A stretch of 26,490 nucleotides of DNA from Pseudomonadota bacterium (GTDB taxonomy: Bacteria; Pseudomonadota; Gammaproteobacteria; Steroidobacterales; Steroidobacteraceae). Position numbers and translations under genes: made by a program. Location: NCBI GenBank assembly GCA_023423065.1, contig JAFAGC010000079.1, positions 1-26,490 of the forward strand. The letters run 5' to 3'. Positions 6,764-14,526 of the stretch are shown one piece after another; positions within the stretch are counted from its first letter, which is position 1; each line of letters begins with the position of its first letter. A model generated the notes under the pieces. That model made no database searches. It was not told the DNA's origin and was given only the letters and a program-made list of their open reading frames with translations.

Positions 6764-8272
6764 ATGCACACTCGCGCGCGCGCTGCGAAGTCACCTCGCT
6801 CCAATTATCTCGCGGTAACCCTGCGACGCATCGATCTCGATCGCGGCGGTCGGGCGGTGCTGCGCGACGTGGAATGGACCATTCGGCCCGGGCAGCGCTG
6901 GTTGCTGATCGGCGGGAACGGGGCGGGCAAGACCCAGTTGCTCAAGCTCATTTCCGGCGCGGTGTGGCCCACGCCGACGGATCACGAACTGCGCCGTTAC
7001 GTCTGGCGCGGCGAGAAGTTCGATACACCGGCCGGCATTCTCGACGAGATCGCGTACGTCGGCGCCGAGCGGCAGGATCGCTACGAGCACTACGAATGGA
7101 ATTTCCGCGCGAGCGAAGTCGTCGGGACGGGGCTGCATCGCACGGACATCCCGATGCATGCATTGACGGTGGCAGAACAAGAACGCGTTACCGGTTTGCT
7201 GCGCAAGCTCGGCATCGAGGCGCTGGCCGAGCGGCGGTTCCTGACCCTGTCGTATGGCGAGCGTCGGCTGGTGCTCATCGCCCGCGCGCTGGCGAGCCGG
7301 CCCAAGCTGCTGCTGCTCGACGAGGTCGCGAACGGTCTCGATGCGTGCAACCACGCCCGGCTGCTTCAGTGGTTAGCCGGCACCGCGGGCTCGGCGCTGC
7401 CGTGGATATTCGCCACGCACCGGCGCGGGGACGTGCCGGATTCGATGACGCACCTGCTCGAACTCGAGAAGGGCCGCGTGGTGCGCGCCGGCGCCATGCG
7501 CCCGGCGGGCGCGCGCGAGCTGCTGCGCCAGGAGGAAGTCGCGTTCTTCCGTGGGCGCGCGCCGCGCCGGAAGCGCTCGCGCAGCAAGCCCTTGGCCGCG
7601 ATGCGCAACGCCCACGTGTACGTCGACGACGCGCACATTCTTCATGGCATCGACATCGAGGTCCGCGCGGGCGACTGCTGGGTCGTGCACGGGGCGAACG
7701 GCTCGGGCAAGTCGACGCTGCTGCGCACGATCTATGGGGATCACGGCGTCGCGGCGGGCGGCGAGATCCGGCGCGCGGGCATCGTGCCCGGCGTGCCGCT
7801 CGAGAAATTCAAGTTGCGCACGGCCTACGTCGCGCCCCACCTGCAGACCTGGCACGTGCCGAAGATGCCGGTGATCGAGGTGGTCGCCTCGGGACGCTAT
7901 GCGAGCATCGGGCTCAACGACGAGCTGACGGCGGGCGACCGCAAACATGCCGAGCGCGCGCTGCGGCGCTTCGGGTTGTTTGCGATGCGGGCGCGCACGA
8001 TGGCCGAGCTGTCGTACGGGCAGGCGCGCCGCGTGTTGTTCGCGCGCGCGTGGGCGCGCGAGCCGCGCTTGGCGCTGCTCGACGAGCCGTTCGCGGGGCT
8101 GGATCGCGCGACGCGCGCGGATCTCGCGCATCGGCTCAACGAATGGCTGGAAGAGGGCGGAAGCTGCGTGATTGCGACTCATCATCGCGAGGAGTGGCCC
8201 GCGCATACGACGCACGTCATGGAGCTCGCGAACGGACGCGCGGTTTCGACTCATGCCGTAGGTGAAGCATGA
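6764..8272 (+). CDS. Twin-ATPase ABC protein, ModF-like
   Basis: A 502-residue protein made of two ABC ATPase domains and no membrane segment. Domain 1 (about 15-245) has Walker A GGNGAGKT (50-57), signature LSYGERR (162-168), Walker B LLLLDEV (182-188) and a switch histidine in ATHRR. Domain 2 (about 280-495) has Walker A GANGSGKST (310-318), signature LSYGQAR, Walker B LALLDEP and ATHH. Both sites look able to hydrolyse ATP. The arrangement and length resemble E. coli ModF (PhrA), whose role is unclear. No permease or substrate-binding protein is nearby, so import is not supported. The stop overlaps the start of the next gene (ATGA), coupling the two. It lies 57 bp behind phhA, with no sign of shared function. 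Confidence 0.85.
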   Translation: MHTRARAAKSPRSNYLAVTLRRIDLDRGGRAVLRDVEWTIRPGQRWLLIGGNGAGKTQLLKLISGAVWPTPTDHELRRYVWRGEKFDTPAGILDEIAYVGAERQDRYEHYEWNFRASEVVGTGLHRTDIPMHALTVAEQERVTGLLRKLGIEALAERRFLTLSYGERRLVLIARALASRPKLLLLDEVANGLDACNHARLLQWLAGTAGSALPWIFATHRRGDVPDSMTHLLELEKGRVVRAGAMRPAGARELLRQEEVAFFRGRAPRRKRSRSKPLAAMRNAHVYVDDAHILHGIDIEVRAGDCWVVHGANGSGKSTLLRTIYGDHGVAAGGEIRRAGIVPGVPLEKFKLRTAYVAPHLQTWHVPKMPVIEVVASGRYASIGLNDELTAGDRKHAERALRRFGLFAMRARTMAELSYGQARRVLFARAWAREPRLALLDEPFAGLDRATRADLAHRLNEWLEEGGSCVIATHHREEWPAHTTHVMELANGRAVSTHAVGEA

Positions 8273-9267
8273 AGAAGTGGTTAGTGGTGGCGGTGCTCGT
8301 CGTGCTGGCGGCGCTCGCATTCGGGTGGTTCAGGACGGGCTCCGAGCCGGCGCCCGTGCAGGTGACCGTGGAGCCCGGTCCGCCGCAGCCGCGCGTCACG
8401 CCGCAGGAGGCGGGAATCGATCCGCGGGCGATCGAGGCGGCCGTCGAGTACGCGGGCGAGCGCAACACGCGCGCGCTGCTCATCGGTCATGGCGGGCACG
8501 TCGTGTTCGAGAAGTACTGGGGCGACACGACGGCGGATACGCCGGTGCGGATCTCGGGATTCACCCCCACGCTCGCGGCGCTGCTCGTCGGCACCGCGAT
8601 GAACGATCGCGTGATCCGCGATCTCGATGCGCCGGTCTCGGCGCTTGCGAAGAATCTCGTGGCGGATCCGCGAGCCGACATCAGCTGGCGGCAATTGCTG
8701 TCCCAGTACGACGCCGAGACCGCGGCCGACGCGAACACGCTGGCGCGTGCGCTGGAAGGCGCGCTGGGCGGTTCCTACGAGCAACTCGTGGCGGATCGAT
8801 TGTGGAAGATGCTCGGCGCCGGGAGTTTTTCGATGGGCGGCGCCGAGGTGGATGGGGCGCTCCGGGTGCGCGCCGACTGCTGCTTCACCGCGCGCGTCGC
8901 GGACTGGATGCGCCTGGCCGAACTACTCGCGCACGACGGCGTGTTCGAGGGCAACCAGTTCACGCCCCCGGGCTACGTGAGCCTGATGTTCTCGCCCGTG
9001 CGCAAAGAGGCCCCGCACGGGTTCTTCACTCGGATCGATGGCCAGTTCGCCGCGCGCGACGTCGGCTGGCTGGAGGCGGAAGGGAAAACGAGGCTGTGGA
9101 TCGTGCCGTCGCTGCGACTCACGATCCTGCGCGTGGGCGACGAGCCGCCGGCATCACTGGGCTTCGACGAGGCGATGATCCCCGACACGATCATCCGCGG
9201 CACCGCGGGCTGGCAACCGGCGCGCGCGAACGAAGGGATCGATCCGAAGAATTTCGCGCCTCACTAG
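8269..9267 (+). CDS. Degenerate class C beta-lactamase-like protein
   Basis: A 332-residue protein with an N-terminal hydrophobic segment (about 4-20, after MKK) that acts as a signal anchor, so the rest should be periplasmic. The body follows the serine hydrolase / class C beta-lactamase fold seen in the 6-aminohexanoate-dimer hydrolase group: ALLIGHGGHVVFEKYWGD, then the helix ending AALLVGTAM, then DLDAPVSAL. At the point where the family has its catalytic SxxK, this protein reads GFTP (97-100), so both the nucleophilic Ser and the Lys are missing. The later Tyr motif is not obvious either. It is probably not a hydrolase and may bind peptidoglycan-like or other ligands. Translation is coupled to the ABC protein upstream, and its last bases overlap the end of the convergent PhzF gene. 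Confidence 0.68.
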   Translation: MKKWLVVAVLVVLAALAFGWFRTGSEPAPVQVTVEPGPPQPRVTPQEAGIDPRAIEAAVEYAGERNTRALLIGHGGHVVFEKYWGDTTADTPVRISGFTPTLAALLVGTAMNDRVIRDLDAPVSALAKNLVADPRADISWRQLLSQYDAETAADANTLARALEGALGGSYEQLVADRLWKMLGAGSFSMGGAEVDGALRVRADCCFTARVADWMRLAELLAHDGVFEGNQFTPPGYVSLMFSPVRKEAPHGFFTRIDGQFAARDVGWLEAEGKTRLWIVPSLRLTILRVGDEPPASLGFDEAMIPDTIIRGTAGWQPARANEGIDPKNFAPH

Positions 9268-10172
9268 GCGAAGGTCATCGAGGTCTCGAAGAGTTCGACC
9301 GCCTGGCCGACGATCCACACGCCGTCGAGTTTGCCGTCGGTGAATTCGAGCTCGACGTCGACGCGGCCCGCGCGATGCAGGTGGTGGCCCTGCGCGCCCG
9401 TGAAGCGCGCGATGTCGTCCGGGTGGGCGAGCAGGCCCTGGTCGGCCAGGTAGGCGCCTAACAACCCGTGCGCGTTGCCGCTGACCGGATCCTCGGGAAT
9501 GCCGAGCGCCGGGCAGAACATGCGCGACTCGGTCAGGCAGTCCGCGATGCCGTGTGACAGCGTGAAGACGAAGAAACCCGCGGCGCCGAGCTGCGCGGAC
9601 AGCGTGGTCAGGCGCGAGAAATCCGGCTTGAGCTGCTTGAGCTGATCGGTGCTGCGCACGCCGATGAGCAGCCGCGTGCCCGCGCCGCCCACGATGCGCA
9701 GCGGGCAGCGCGTGTCGATGTCGCCGGTGGAAAGCGCCAGCGCGTCGAGTACGGCGAGACGTTCGCGGTCGTTGAGCTGGCGGCCGAGCGGCGGTGCGGG
9801 TTGCCGGATCGCGATGCGGCGGCCCGGGCCATCGCCACGGATTTCGACGTCGACATTGCCGGTCTTCTGCCGCTGCCGCACGCGTCCGCCGTTCCGCACG
9901 CCATCGCGCGACAGCACGAAATGCGTGGCGACGGTGGCATGCCCGACGAAACCCGCCTCGGTGCGTGGCGTGAAGAATCGCACCCGCAGGTCGTGATCAT
10001 CCGAATCCGGCTTGAGCACGAAGGCGGTATCGGCATTGTTGAGCTCGCGCGCGATCGCGAGCATTTCGGGGTCCGTCAGCGTGTCCGCATCGAGCACGAC
10101 GCCCGCGGGATTGCCGGTGAAGCGTTCCGTCGTGAAAGCGTCGACCTGGAAGATGCGGATTCGGCGGCTCAT
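9264..10172 (-). CDS. PhzF-family epimerase/isomerase
   Basis: A 302-residue protein of the PhzF / diaminopimelate-epimerase fold. It begins with the family signature IFQVDAFTTERFTGNPAGVVL and ends with the conserved GIPEDPVSGNAHGLLGAYL, the counterpart of the usual EDPxTGSA. The ATG at 10172 fits the family start; a further upstream in-frame start at 10232 would add 20 unrelated residues and intrude on the promoter of the thiamine operon. In characterised PhzF the catalytic acid is a Glu in a segment like SETxFV; here the segment is NNADTAFVL, with Asp48 in its place. The substrate is unknown, and no phenazine genes are nearby. It is divergent from the TPP riboswitch and its stop overlaps that of the convergent upstream gene. 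Confidence 0.85.
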   Translation of the reverse strand: MSRRIRIFQVDAFTTERFTGNPAGVVLDADTLTDPEMLAIARELNNADTAFVLKPDSDDHDLRVRFFTPRTEAGFVGHATVATHFVLSRDGVRNGGRVRQRQKTGNVDVEIRGDGPGRRIAIRQPAPPLGRQLNDRERLAVLDALALSTGDIDTRCPLRIVGGAGTRLLIGVRSTDQLKQLKPDFSRLTTLSAQLGAAGFFVFTLSHGIADCLTESRMFCPALGIPEDPVSGNAHGLLGAYLADQGLLAHPDDIARFTGAQGHHLHRAGRVDVELEFTDGKLDGVWIVGQAVELFETSMTFA

Positions 10173-10240
10173 GCGGGCGGCGAATTCTAGTCTCTTTCGT
10201 ACAACGCGCAACACCGTCTTTTCCGTTACCATTCGCCCTG

Positions 10241-10335
10241 CCTCGGGGTGGCGTGTGCGTCGTGCACTCGCCTGAGATGCGGATGGGCCGCGAACCCGTA
10301 GAACCTGATCCGGCTAGTACCGGCGGAGGGATAGG
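10241..10335 (+). ncRNA. TPP riboswitch (THI element)
   Basis: All conserved parts of the TPP aptamer appear in order. GGGGTG is at 10245-10250. A P2 stem GGCG/CGCC leads into CTGAGA (10272-10277). P3 is GCGG/CCGC (10279-10282 with 10288-10291), followed by AACCC. GAACCTGATC is at 10301-10310, P5 is CCGG/CCGG (10310-10313 with 10320-10323), and GGCGGAGGGA closes the 3' side. P1 is short (CCT 10241-10243 with AGG 10333-10335). The Shine-Dalgarno of the TonB receptor, GGAGGG (10325-10330), is itself part of the conserved 3' strand, and the ATG follows at 10338. Bound TPP should therefore hide the ribosome site directly, with no separate expression platform. Confidence 0.95.
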
Positions 10336-10337
10336 AA

Positions 10338-12422
10338 ATGCACGCTTCACTGCGCGCCATCGGCGCGATTTCTCTCTTTGTTTCCAGCGCGGCGATCGCC
10401 GGCGAGTCCGACCAAACCACTCTCGACGAAGTCGTCGTCACCGCGGAGCTGCGCGATCGCGCGCTCGACGCGTTGCCGATGAGCGCGACCGTGCTCGAAG
10501 CGGACACGCTCTCGATGGCCGGCGTCACGCACTTCCAGGACGTGATCGGTCTCGTGCCGAACCTCAACTGGTCCGCGGGCACTTCGCGGCCTCGTTATTT
10601 CCAGATCCGCGGCATCGGCGAGCTGGAGCAATGGCAGGGCGCGCCGAATCCTTCGGTGGGATTCCTCATCGACGGCGTCGATTTCTCCGGCGTCGGCATG
10701 CCCGCGACACTATCCGACGTCGAGCGCATCGAAGTGCTGCGCGGCCCGCAGGGCACCGCGTACGGCGCGAACGCGCTCGCGGGATTGATCGCCATCAACA
10801 CGCGTGCCCCGACGCGCGAATACGAACTCCAGGCCGACCTCATGTTGGGCGACTACGGCACGCGCGGCGCGACCGGCGTGATCGGCGGACCGATCGGCGA
10901 GGGCGAGACGGCCTGGCGACTCGCCGCCGGCAACTACCGCAGCGACGGCTTCCGCCGCGACACGTTCCTCGGCCGCGACGACACCAACGGGTACGACGAA
11001 ACCAGCGCGCGGCTGCGGCTGCGCGCGCAACCCTTCGACGACCTGCGCGCGGACTTCGTCGCGATGTGGGTCGATCTCGACAACGGTTACGACGCGTTCG
11101 CCATCGACAATTCGCGCACCACGCTGTCCGATCAGCCCGGCGAGGACGCGCAGATCGCGCGCGCCTTCGCGATGCGGCTCGATTACACGGGCGCCGAAAG
11201 CTTCGACCTCGTCAGCCGGACCACGATGGGGACATCGCGCAGCGTGTACTCGTTCGACGGCGACTGGGGCAACGACGAGAGCTGGGGCAGCTTCGCTCCG
11301 TACACCTACTTCCAGCGATTCGATCGCGAGCGCCGCACGCTGAGCCAGGACTTGCGCCTGGTTTCGCGCGACAGCGTCGATGCCGGGGCGGGATTCGCCT
11401 GGCTGGCCGGTGTCTACGCGTTGCGCACCGACGAGGACGTCGAGCAGCTCGACACCTGGGAAGACAGCTTCGGCCCGGGCGAGGCCCACATGGCGAGCGA
11501 GTATCGCGCGACCAACCTGGCCGCGTACGGTGAACTCGAGTGGCGCGTGGGCGAGGCAACCGTGGTGTCCGCGGGCCTGCGCGGCGAGCGCCGTGGCGCG
11601 GACTACGAGGACACCAACGGCGCCGCATTCTCGCCCGAGGAAACCATGTTCGGCGGTAGTTTGAGCGTGCGGCACGTGCTCGCGCTCGGCACCGTGTACT
11701 CGCGCCTCGCGCGCGGCTACAAGGCCGGCGGCTTCAACATCGGCGCGGACGTGCCCGGGGAATCGCGCACGTTCGATACGGAAACCCTGGACAGCTTCGA
11801 GCTCGGATGGCGCGGCGCCAATGCAGGCGCCACCGTGGCGACCGACGTCGCGCTCTTCTATATGCGCCGCAAGGATCAGCAGGTGCCGACGGGCGAGCAG
11901 CTGGTACCCGGGGATCCCCTGAGTTTCGTGCTCTACACCGACAACGCCGCGCGCGGCGAGAACTACGGCGTCGAGGCGACGTTGCGCTGGCAGCTCACGC
12001 AGCAATGGCTGCTCGATCTTCGTGCAGCCATGCTCGAAACGAAATACATCGATTACCAGTACGGCGATCGCGACCTCGACGGTCGTGAGCAGGCGCACGC
12101 ACCGCAGTACATGTTCGACTTCGGAGTGGAATACCGCGCCCGCGGCTGGTTCGGGCGCGTCGATTTCGCCGGCGTCGACGACTTCTACTTCGACGCATCG
12201 CACGACGAACGTGCGCCGGCCCGCGTCCTGACACATCTCAAGGCGGGTTACTCGAGGAATCAATGGCGCGCCGAGATCTGGGTGCGCAACTTGTTCGACA
12301 GGTATTATTCGCAGCGCGGATTCCAGTTCGGTCTCGAACCGCCGGATTACCCCACGACGCGCTACACGCAGGCCGGGGATCCGCGCCACGTGGGTGTGAC
12401 GGTCGCTTATACTTTTCGTTGA
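10338..12422 (+). CDS. TonB-dependent receptor, probably thiamine
   Basis: A 694-residue outer-membrane transporter. Residues 1-21 form a signal peptide ending AAIA before GESDQ. A TonB box, DEVVVTA, sits at 30-36. The plug domain (about 45-157) ends with the canonical VERIEVLRGPQGTAYGANAL (128-147) and GLIAINTRAP. The rest is a 22-strand-type beta barrel ending HVGVTVAYTFR. The ATG at 10338 is fixed by the signal peptide and by the Shine-Dalgarno inside the riboswitch. Control by a TPP riboswitch and co-transcription with thiamine-binding, PnuT and kinase genes identify the likely cargo as thiamine or a phosphorylated thiamine; sequence alone would not show this. Energy would come from TonB-ExbBD encoded elsewhere. 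Confidence 0.92.
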   Translation: MHASLRAIGAISLFVSSAAIAGESDQTTLDEVVVTAELRDRALDALPMSATVLEADTLSMAGVTHFQDVIGLVPNLNWSAGTSRPRYFQIRGIGELEQWQGAPNPSVGFLIDGVDFSGVGMPATLSDVERIEVLRGPQGTAYGANALAGLIAINTRAPTREYELQADLMLGDYGTRGATGVIGGPIGEGETAWRLAAGNYRSDGFRRDTFLGRDDTNGYDETSARLRLRAQPFDDLRADFVAMWVDLDNGYDAFAIDNSRTTLSDQPGEDAQIARAFAMRLDYTGAESFDLVSRTTMGTSRSVYSFDGDWGNDESWGSFAPYTYFQRFDRERRTLSQDLRLVSRDSVDAGAGFAWLAGVYALRTDEDVEQLDTWEDSFGPGEAHMASEYRATNLAAYGELEWRVGEATVVSAGLRGERRGADYEDTNGAAFSPEETMFGGSLSVRHVLALGTVYSRLARGYKAGGFNIGADVPGESRTFDTETLDSFELGWRGANAGATVATDVALFYMRRKDQQVPTGEQLVPGDPLSFVLYTDNAARGENYGVEATLRWQLTQQWLLDLRAAMLETKYIDYQYGDRDLDGREQAHAPQYMFDFGVEYRARGWFGRVDFAGVDDFYFDASHDERAPARVLTHLKAGYSRNQWRAEIWVRNLFDRYYSQRGFQFGLEPPDYPTTRYTQAGDPRHVGVTVAYTFR

Positions 12423-12431
12423 CGGTGCAAC

Positions 12432-12674
12432 ATGAACATCGGCGTCGAGATCAGTCTCTATCCACTGACCGAAGATTACATTCCACCGATCCGCGGTTTC
12501 ATCGAGCGCCTCAACGCGGACGGGCGCTTCAAGGTCATCACGAACGACATGAGCACCCAGGTTTTCGGCCGCTACGAGGAAGTGATGGAAGCGCTGACGC
12601 GCGAGCTCAGGCCGACCTTCGAACGCGACGGAAAGTCTATTTTCGTGATGAAGGTACTGGGTCCGCTGGGTTAG
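12432..12674 (+). CDS. Thiamine-binding protein, MTH1187/YkoF-like
   Basis: An 80-residue protein with the family opening VEISLYPLTEDYIPPI and the conserved NDMSTQVFGRYEEVM in the middle, as in the MTH1187/YkoF-like (DUF77) thiamine-binding family. Members form small ferredoxin-like domains that assemble into dimers or tetramers and bind thiamine or its pyrimidine part; YkoF is the tandem version in Bacillus. There is no signal peptide, so this one should be cytoplasmic. It lies nine bases after the TonB receptor and 16 before pnuT, inside the riboswitch operon. A role as cytosolic thiamine carrier or buffer between transporter and kinase is an inference. The ribosome site is weak, so translation probably depends on the upstream gene. 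Confidence 0.85.
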   Translation: MNIGVEISLYPLTEDYIPPIRGFIERLNADGRFKVITNDMSTQVFGRYEEVMEALTRELRPTFERDGKSIFVMKVLGPLG

Positions 12675-12690
12675 CCGCGTCTTATCTCTC

Positions 12691-13281
12691 GTGACGCTAT
12701 CCGAAGGAACGCTCACCGCATTCCAGGTGCTCACGACCGTGGCGGGCGCGGCGTATGCCGTGCTCGCCGCGCGCCGCAACCGGTTGTGCTGGATCGCGGG
12801 CGCCATCGGCGCGGGGCTGCTTGCGCTGCTGTCCGCGCTGCAGGCGCTGCCGATGCAGGCCGCGCTGAACGTCTTTTACGTCGGCATGTCGGTGTACGGG
12901 TGGCTGAGCTGGACCCGCGCGAGCTCCGAGGGGAGTCTGCCGGTAGGCTACTGGCCGTGGCAGTGGCATCTGGTCGCCGCGGCCGTGATCGTGCTGGTGT
13001 CGTATTTGAACGCACAATGGCTGGTCGCGCGCACCGAGGCGCAGTGGCCGTTGCTCGATTCGCTGGCCACGTGGTTCAGCCTGTTCGCGACCTGGCTCGC
13101 GGCGCGGGCGCGGATCGAGAACTGGATTTACTGGATAGTCATAGATGGAGTGCTGGTGTACCTGTACTACATGCAAGGCTTGCCGTGGATCGCCGCCCAG
13201 TTCGCGGTGTTGGTCGTGATCGCGGCCGCGGGACTGGTTTCGTGGCGCCGTCGACTGGTTACGCAGGGGGCTCCCGCATGA
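12691..13281 (+). CDS. pnuT: PnuT-type thiamine transporter (PnuC family)
   Basis: A 196-residue inner-membrane protein with about six or seven hydrophobic segments. Family signatures are NVFYVGMSVYGWLSW (60-74) and LLDSLATWFSLFATWLAAR (121-139), followed by ENWIYWIVID. The last contains W145-x2-W148-x3-D152. In the Pnu family an Asn at the final position goes with nicotinamide riboside transporters and an Asp with the thiamine branch, as I recall it, so this residue and the riboswitch both point to thiamine. Pnu proteins work by facilitated diffusion and need a downstream kinase to trap substrate; the next gene, overlapping by four bases, is such a kinase. The start is a GTG at 12691 without a clear Shine-Dalgarno. 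Confidence 0.9.
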   Translation: MTLSEGTLTAFQVLTTVAGAAYAVLAARRNRLCWIAGAIGAGLLALLSALQALPMQAALNVFYVGMSVYGWLSWTRASSEGSLPVGYWPWQWHLVAAAVIVLVSYLNAQWLVARTEAQWPLLDSLATWFSLFATWLAARARIENWIYWIVIDGVLVYLYYMQGLPWIAAQFAVLVVIAAAGLVSWRRRLVTQGAPA

Positions 13282-14162
13282 TCGACGGAGTCACGCTGCA
13301 GCACGTGCCGGGATGCGAGAACGGCGACGCGCCCTATTCGCAGGAGCTCATCGGCGGCGGCAAGGTCAATCGCAGCTTCCTGGTACGCACGCGCCGCGGC
13401 AAATTCGTCGTGCGGCTGAACGAGAGTTCCGAGGTGGATGCGGGTCTCGACCGCCAGCGCGAATTCATCCTGCACACCGCGGCGGCGAACGCGGGCATGG
13501 CTCCGCACATCATCTATGCCTGCCCCGACCACTCCTGCCTGGTCACCGACTACCTCGAGGGACGGCTCTGGACGTCTCACTACTTCACGCGCATGCGCGA
13601 CCTGCGCTCGCTCGGGCAACGGCTGCGCACGCTGCACGCGATAACTCCCCCGACCATGCCGCGGTTCGATCCGCTGGCGGCGGCGCGGCGCTACGCGGAC
13701 GCGATCGTGCAGGACGATCCCTCCGAAGCGGCGCGCCTCGAAGCCCTGCTGGAAAGTGGCGCCGCTTCGCTGGCGCGTTCGGGATCGGCCCGGCGTGCGC
13801 CGGCGATCGTCCACAACGACCTGCACAGCGGCAACGTGATCACCGCCGACCGGCTGTACTTCATCGATTGGGAATACGCGCAGGTCGGCGACCCCTTGCT
13901 CGACCTGGCCGCGTTGATCACCTACTACCCGCGCGCGAGCGCGCACGCGTCGCTGCTGTTGTCGGCGTCGGGGCTGGATTCGCGCGGCGCCACGCCTGTC
14001 ATGCTCGAGGAGCTCACGAACGTCTTCACGCTGCTCACCTATCTCTGGTACCGCGCCCGGCGCATCACCCGCGCCGTCGCGGGTACGGACCTGGCGCTCG
14101 AATTCGCCGCGCTCCGCCGGCTGCAACCGCTGGCGCCCGGCGCCGAAGGTCGGCACACTTGA
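13278..14162 (+). CDS. Thiamine-kinase-like phosphotransferase
   Basis: A 294-residue member of the choline-kinase/aminoglycoside-phosphotransferase family. The nucleotide loop is near ELIGGGKVNRSFLVRT (23-38), with Lys/Arg in KFVVRLNES. The catalytic loop is VHNDLHSGNVI (178-188, Asp181), and the metal-binding Asp is in FIDWEYA (Asp197). By operon context it should phosphorylate thiamine to thiamine monophosphate, trapping what PnuT brings in; ThiL would then be needed to make TPP. Choline, ethanolamine or another alcohol cannot be excluded from sequence alone. The ATG overlaps the pnuT stop codon (ATGA), the tightest coupling in the operon, consistent with a transporter-kinase pair. It is the last gene before a 44-bp gap. 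Confidence 0.82.
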   Translation: MIDGVTLQHVPGCENGDAPYSQELIGGGKVNRSFLVRTRRGKFVVRLNESSEVDAGLDRQREFILHTAAANAGMAPHIIYACPDHSCLVTDYLEGRLWTSHYFTRMRDLRSLGQRLRTLHAITPPTMPRFDPLAAARRYADAIVQDDPSEAARLEALLESGAASLARSGSARRAPAIVHNDLHSGNVITADRLYFIDWEYAQVGDPLLDLAALITYYPRASAHASLLLSASGLDSRGATPVMLEELTNVFTLLTYLWYRARRITRAVAGTDLALEFAALRRLQPLAPGAEGRHT

Positions 14163-14206
14163 GCGGCGCGGATCCCGCGCGATTCCCCTGATACGGTTGA
14201 GCTCTG

Positions 14207-14521
14207 ATGGCGATTTTGCAAGTGATTGATCGGGACGGCGTTTCTCACGATGTGGAGTGCAAGCCGGGCCTGAAGGTGATGGAAGTGCTGCGCGAGCTGG
14301 ATTACGGTGTCGCGGCGATCTGCGGTGGCATGTGCTCCTGCGCCACCTGCCACATTTACGTGGATCCGGAGTGGGCTGGAAAGCTGCCGGCTCCGATGTC
14401 CGACGAGCGCGAACTGCTTTCCGAGCTCTCGCACTACCAGGAGAATTCGCGGCTGTCCTGCCAGGTCGAGATAACTCAGGCGCTCTCGGGACTCAAAGTC
14501 ACCATTGCCGAAGACGAGTAA
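14207..14521 (+). CDS. [2Fe-2S] ferredoxin, putidaredoxin type
   Basis: A 104-residue electron-transfer protein of the adrenodoxin/putidaredoxin class. Cluster ligands are Cys39, Cys45, Cys48 and Cys85, giving the C-x5-C-x2-C...C pattern in CGGMCSCATCHIYV and RLSCQVE. An additional Cys43 lies inside the first loop and is not needed as a ligand. The acidic segment between the third and fourth ligands (DERELLSELSHY) matches the surface used for docking with reductase and P450 partners in this class. No P450, Rieske oxygenase or reductase gene is in the window, so its partner is unknown. It is followed five bases later by the rraB-like gene, so the two are probably co-transcribed. Confidence 0.93.
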   Translation: MAILQVIDRDGVSHDVECKPGLKVMEVLRELDYGVAAICGGMCSCATCHIYVDPEWAGKLPAPMSDERELLSELSHYQENSRLSCQVEITQALSGLKVTIAEDE

Positions 14522-14526
14522 CGAAC

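Noticed and set aside
8262..9461. 399-codon plus-strand frame overlapping the beta-lactamase-like gene
   Set aside because: Out of frame with the gene that has the ATGA-coupled start, signal anchor and family motifs.
10710..12806. 698-codon minus-strand open frame opposite the TonB receptor
   Set aside because: The receptor frame has signal peptide, TonB box and plug motifs; the antisense frame has none and crosses several genes.
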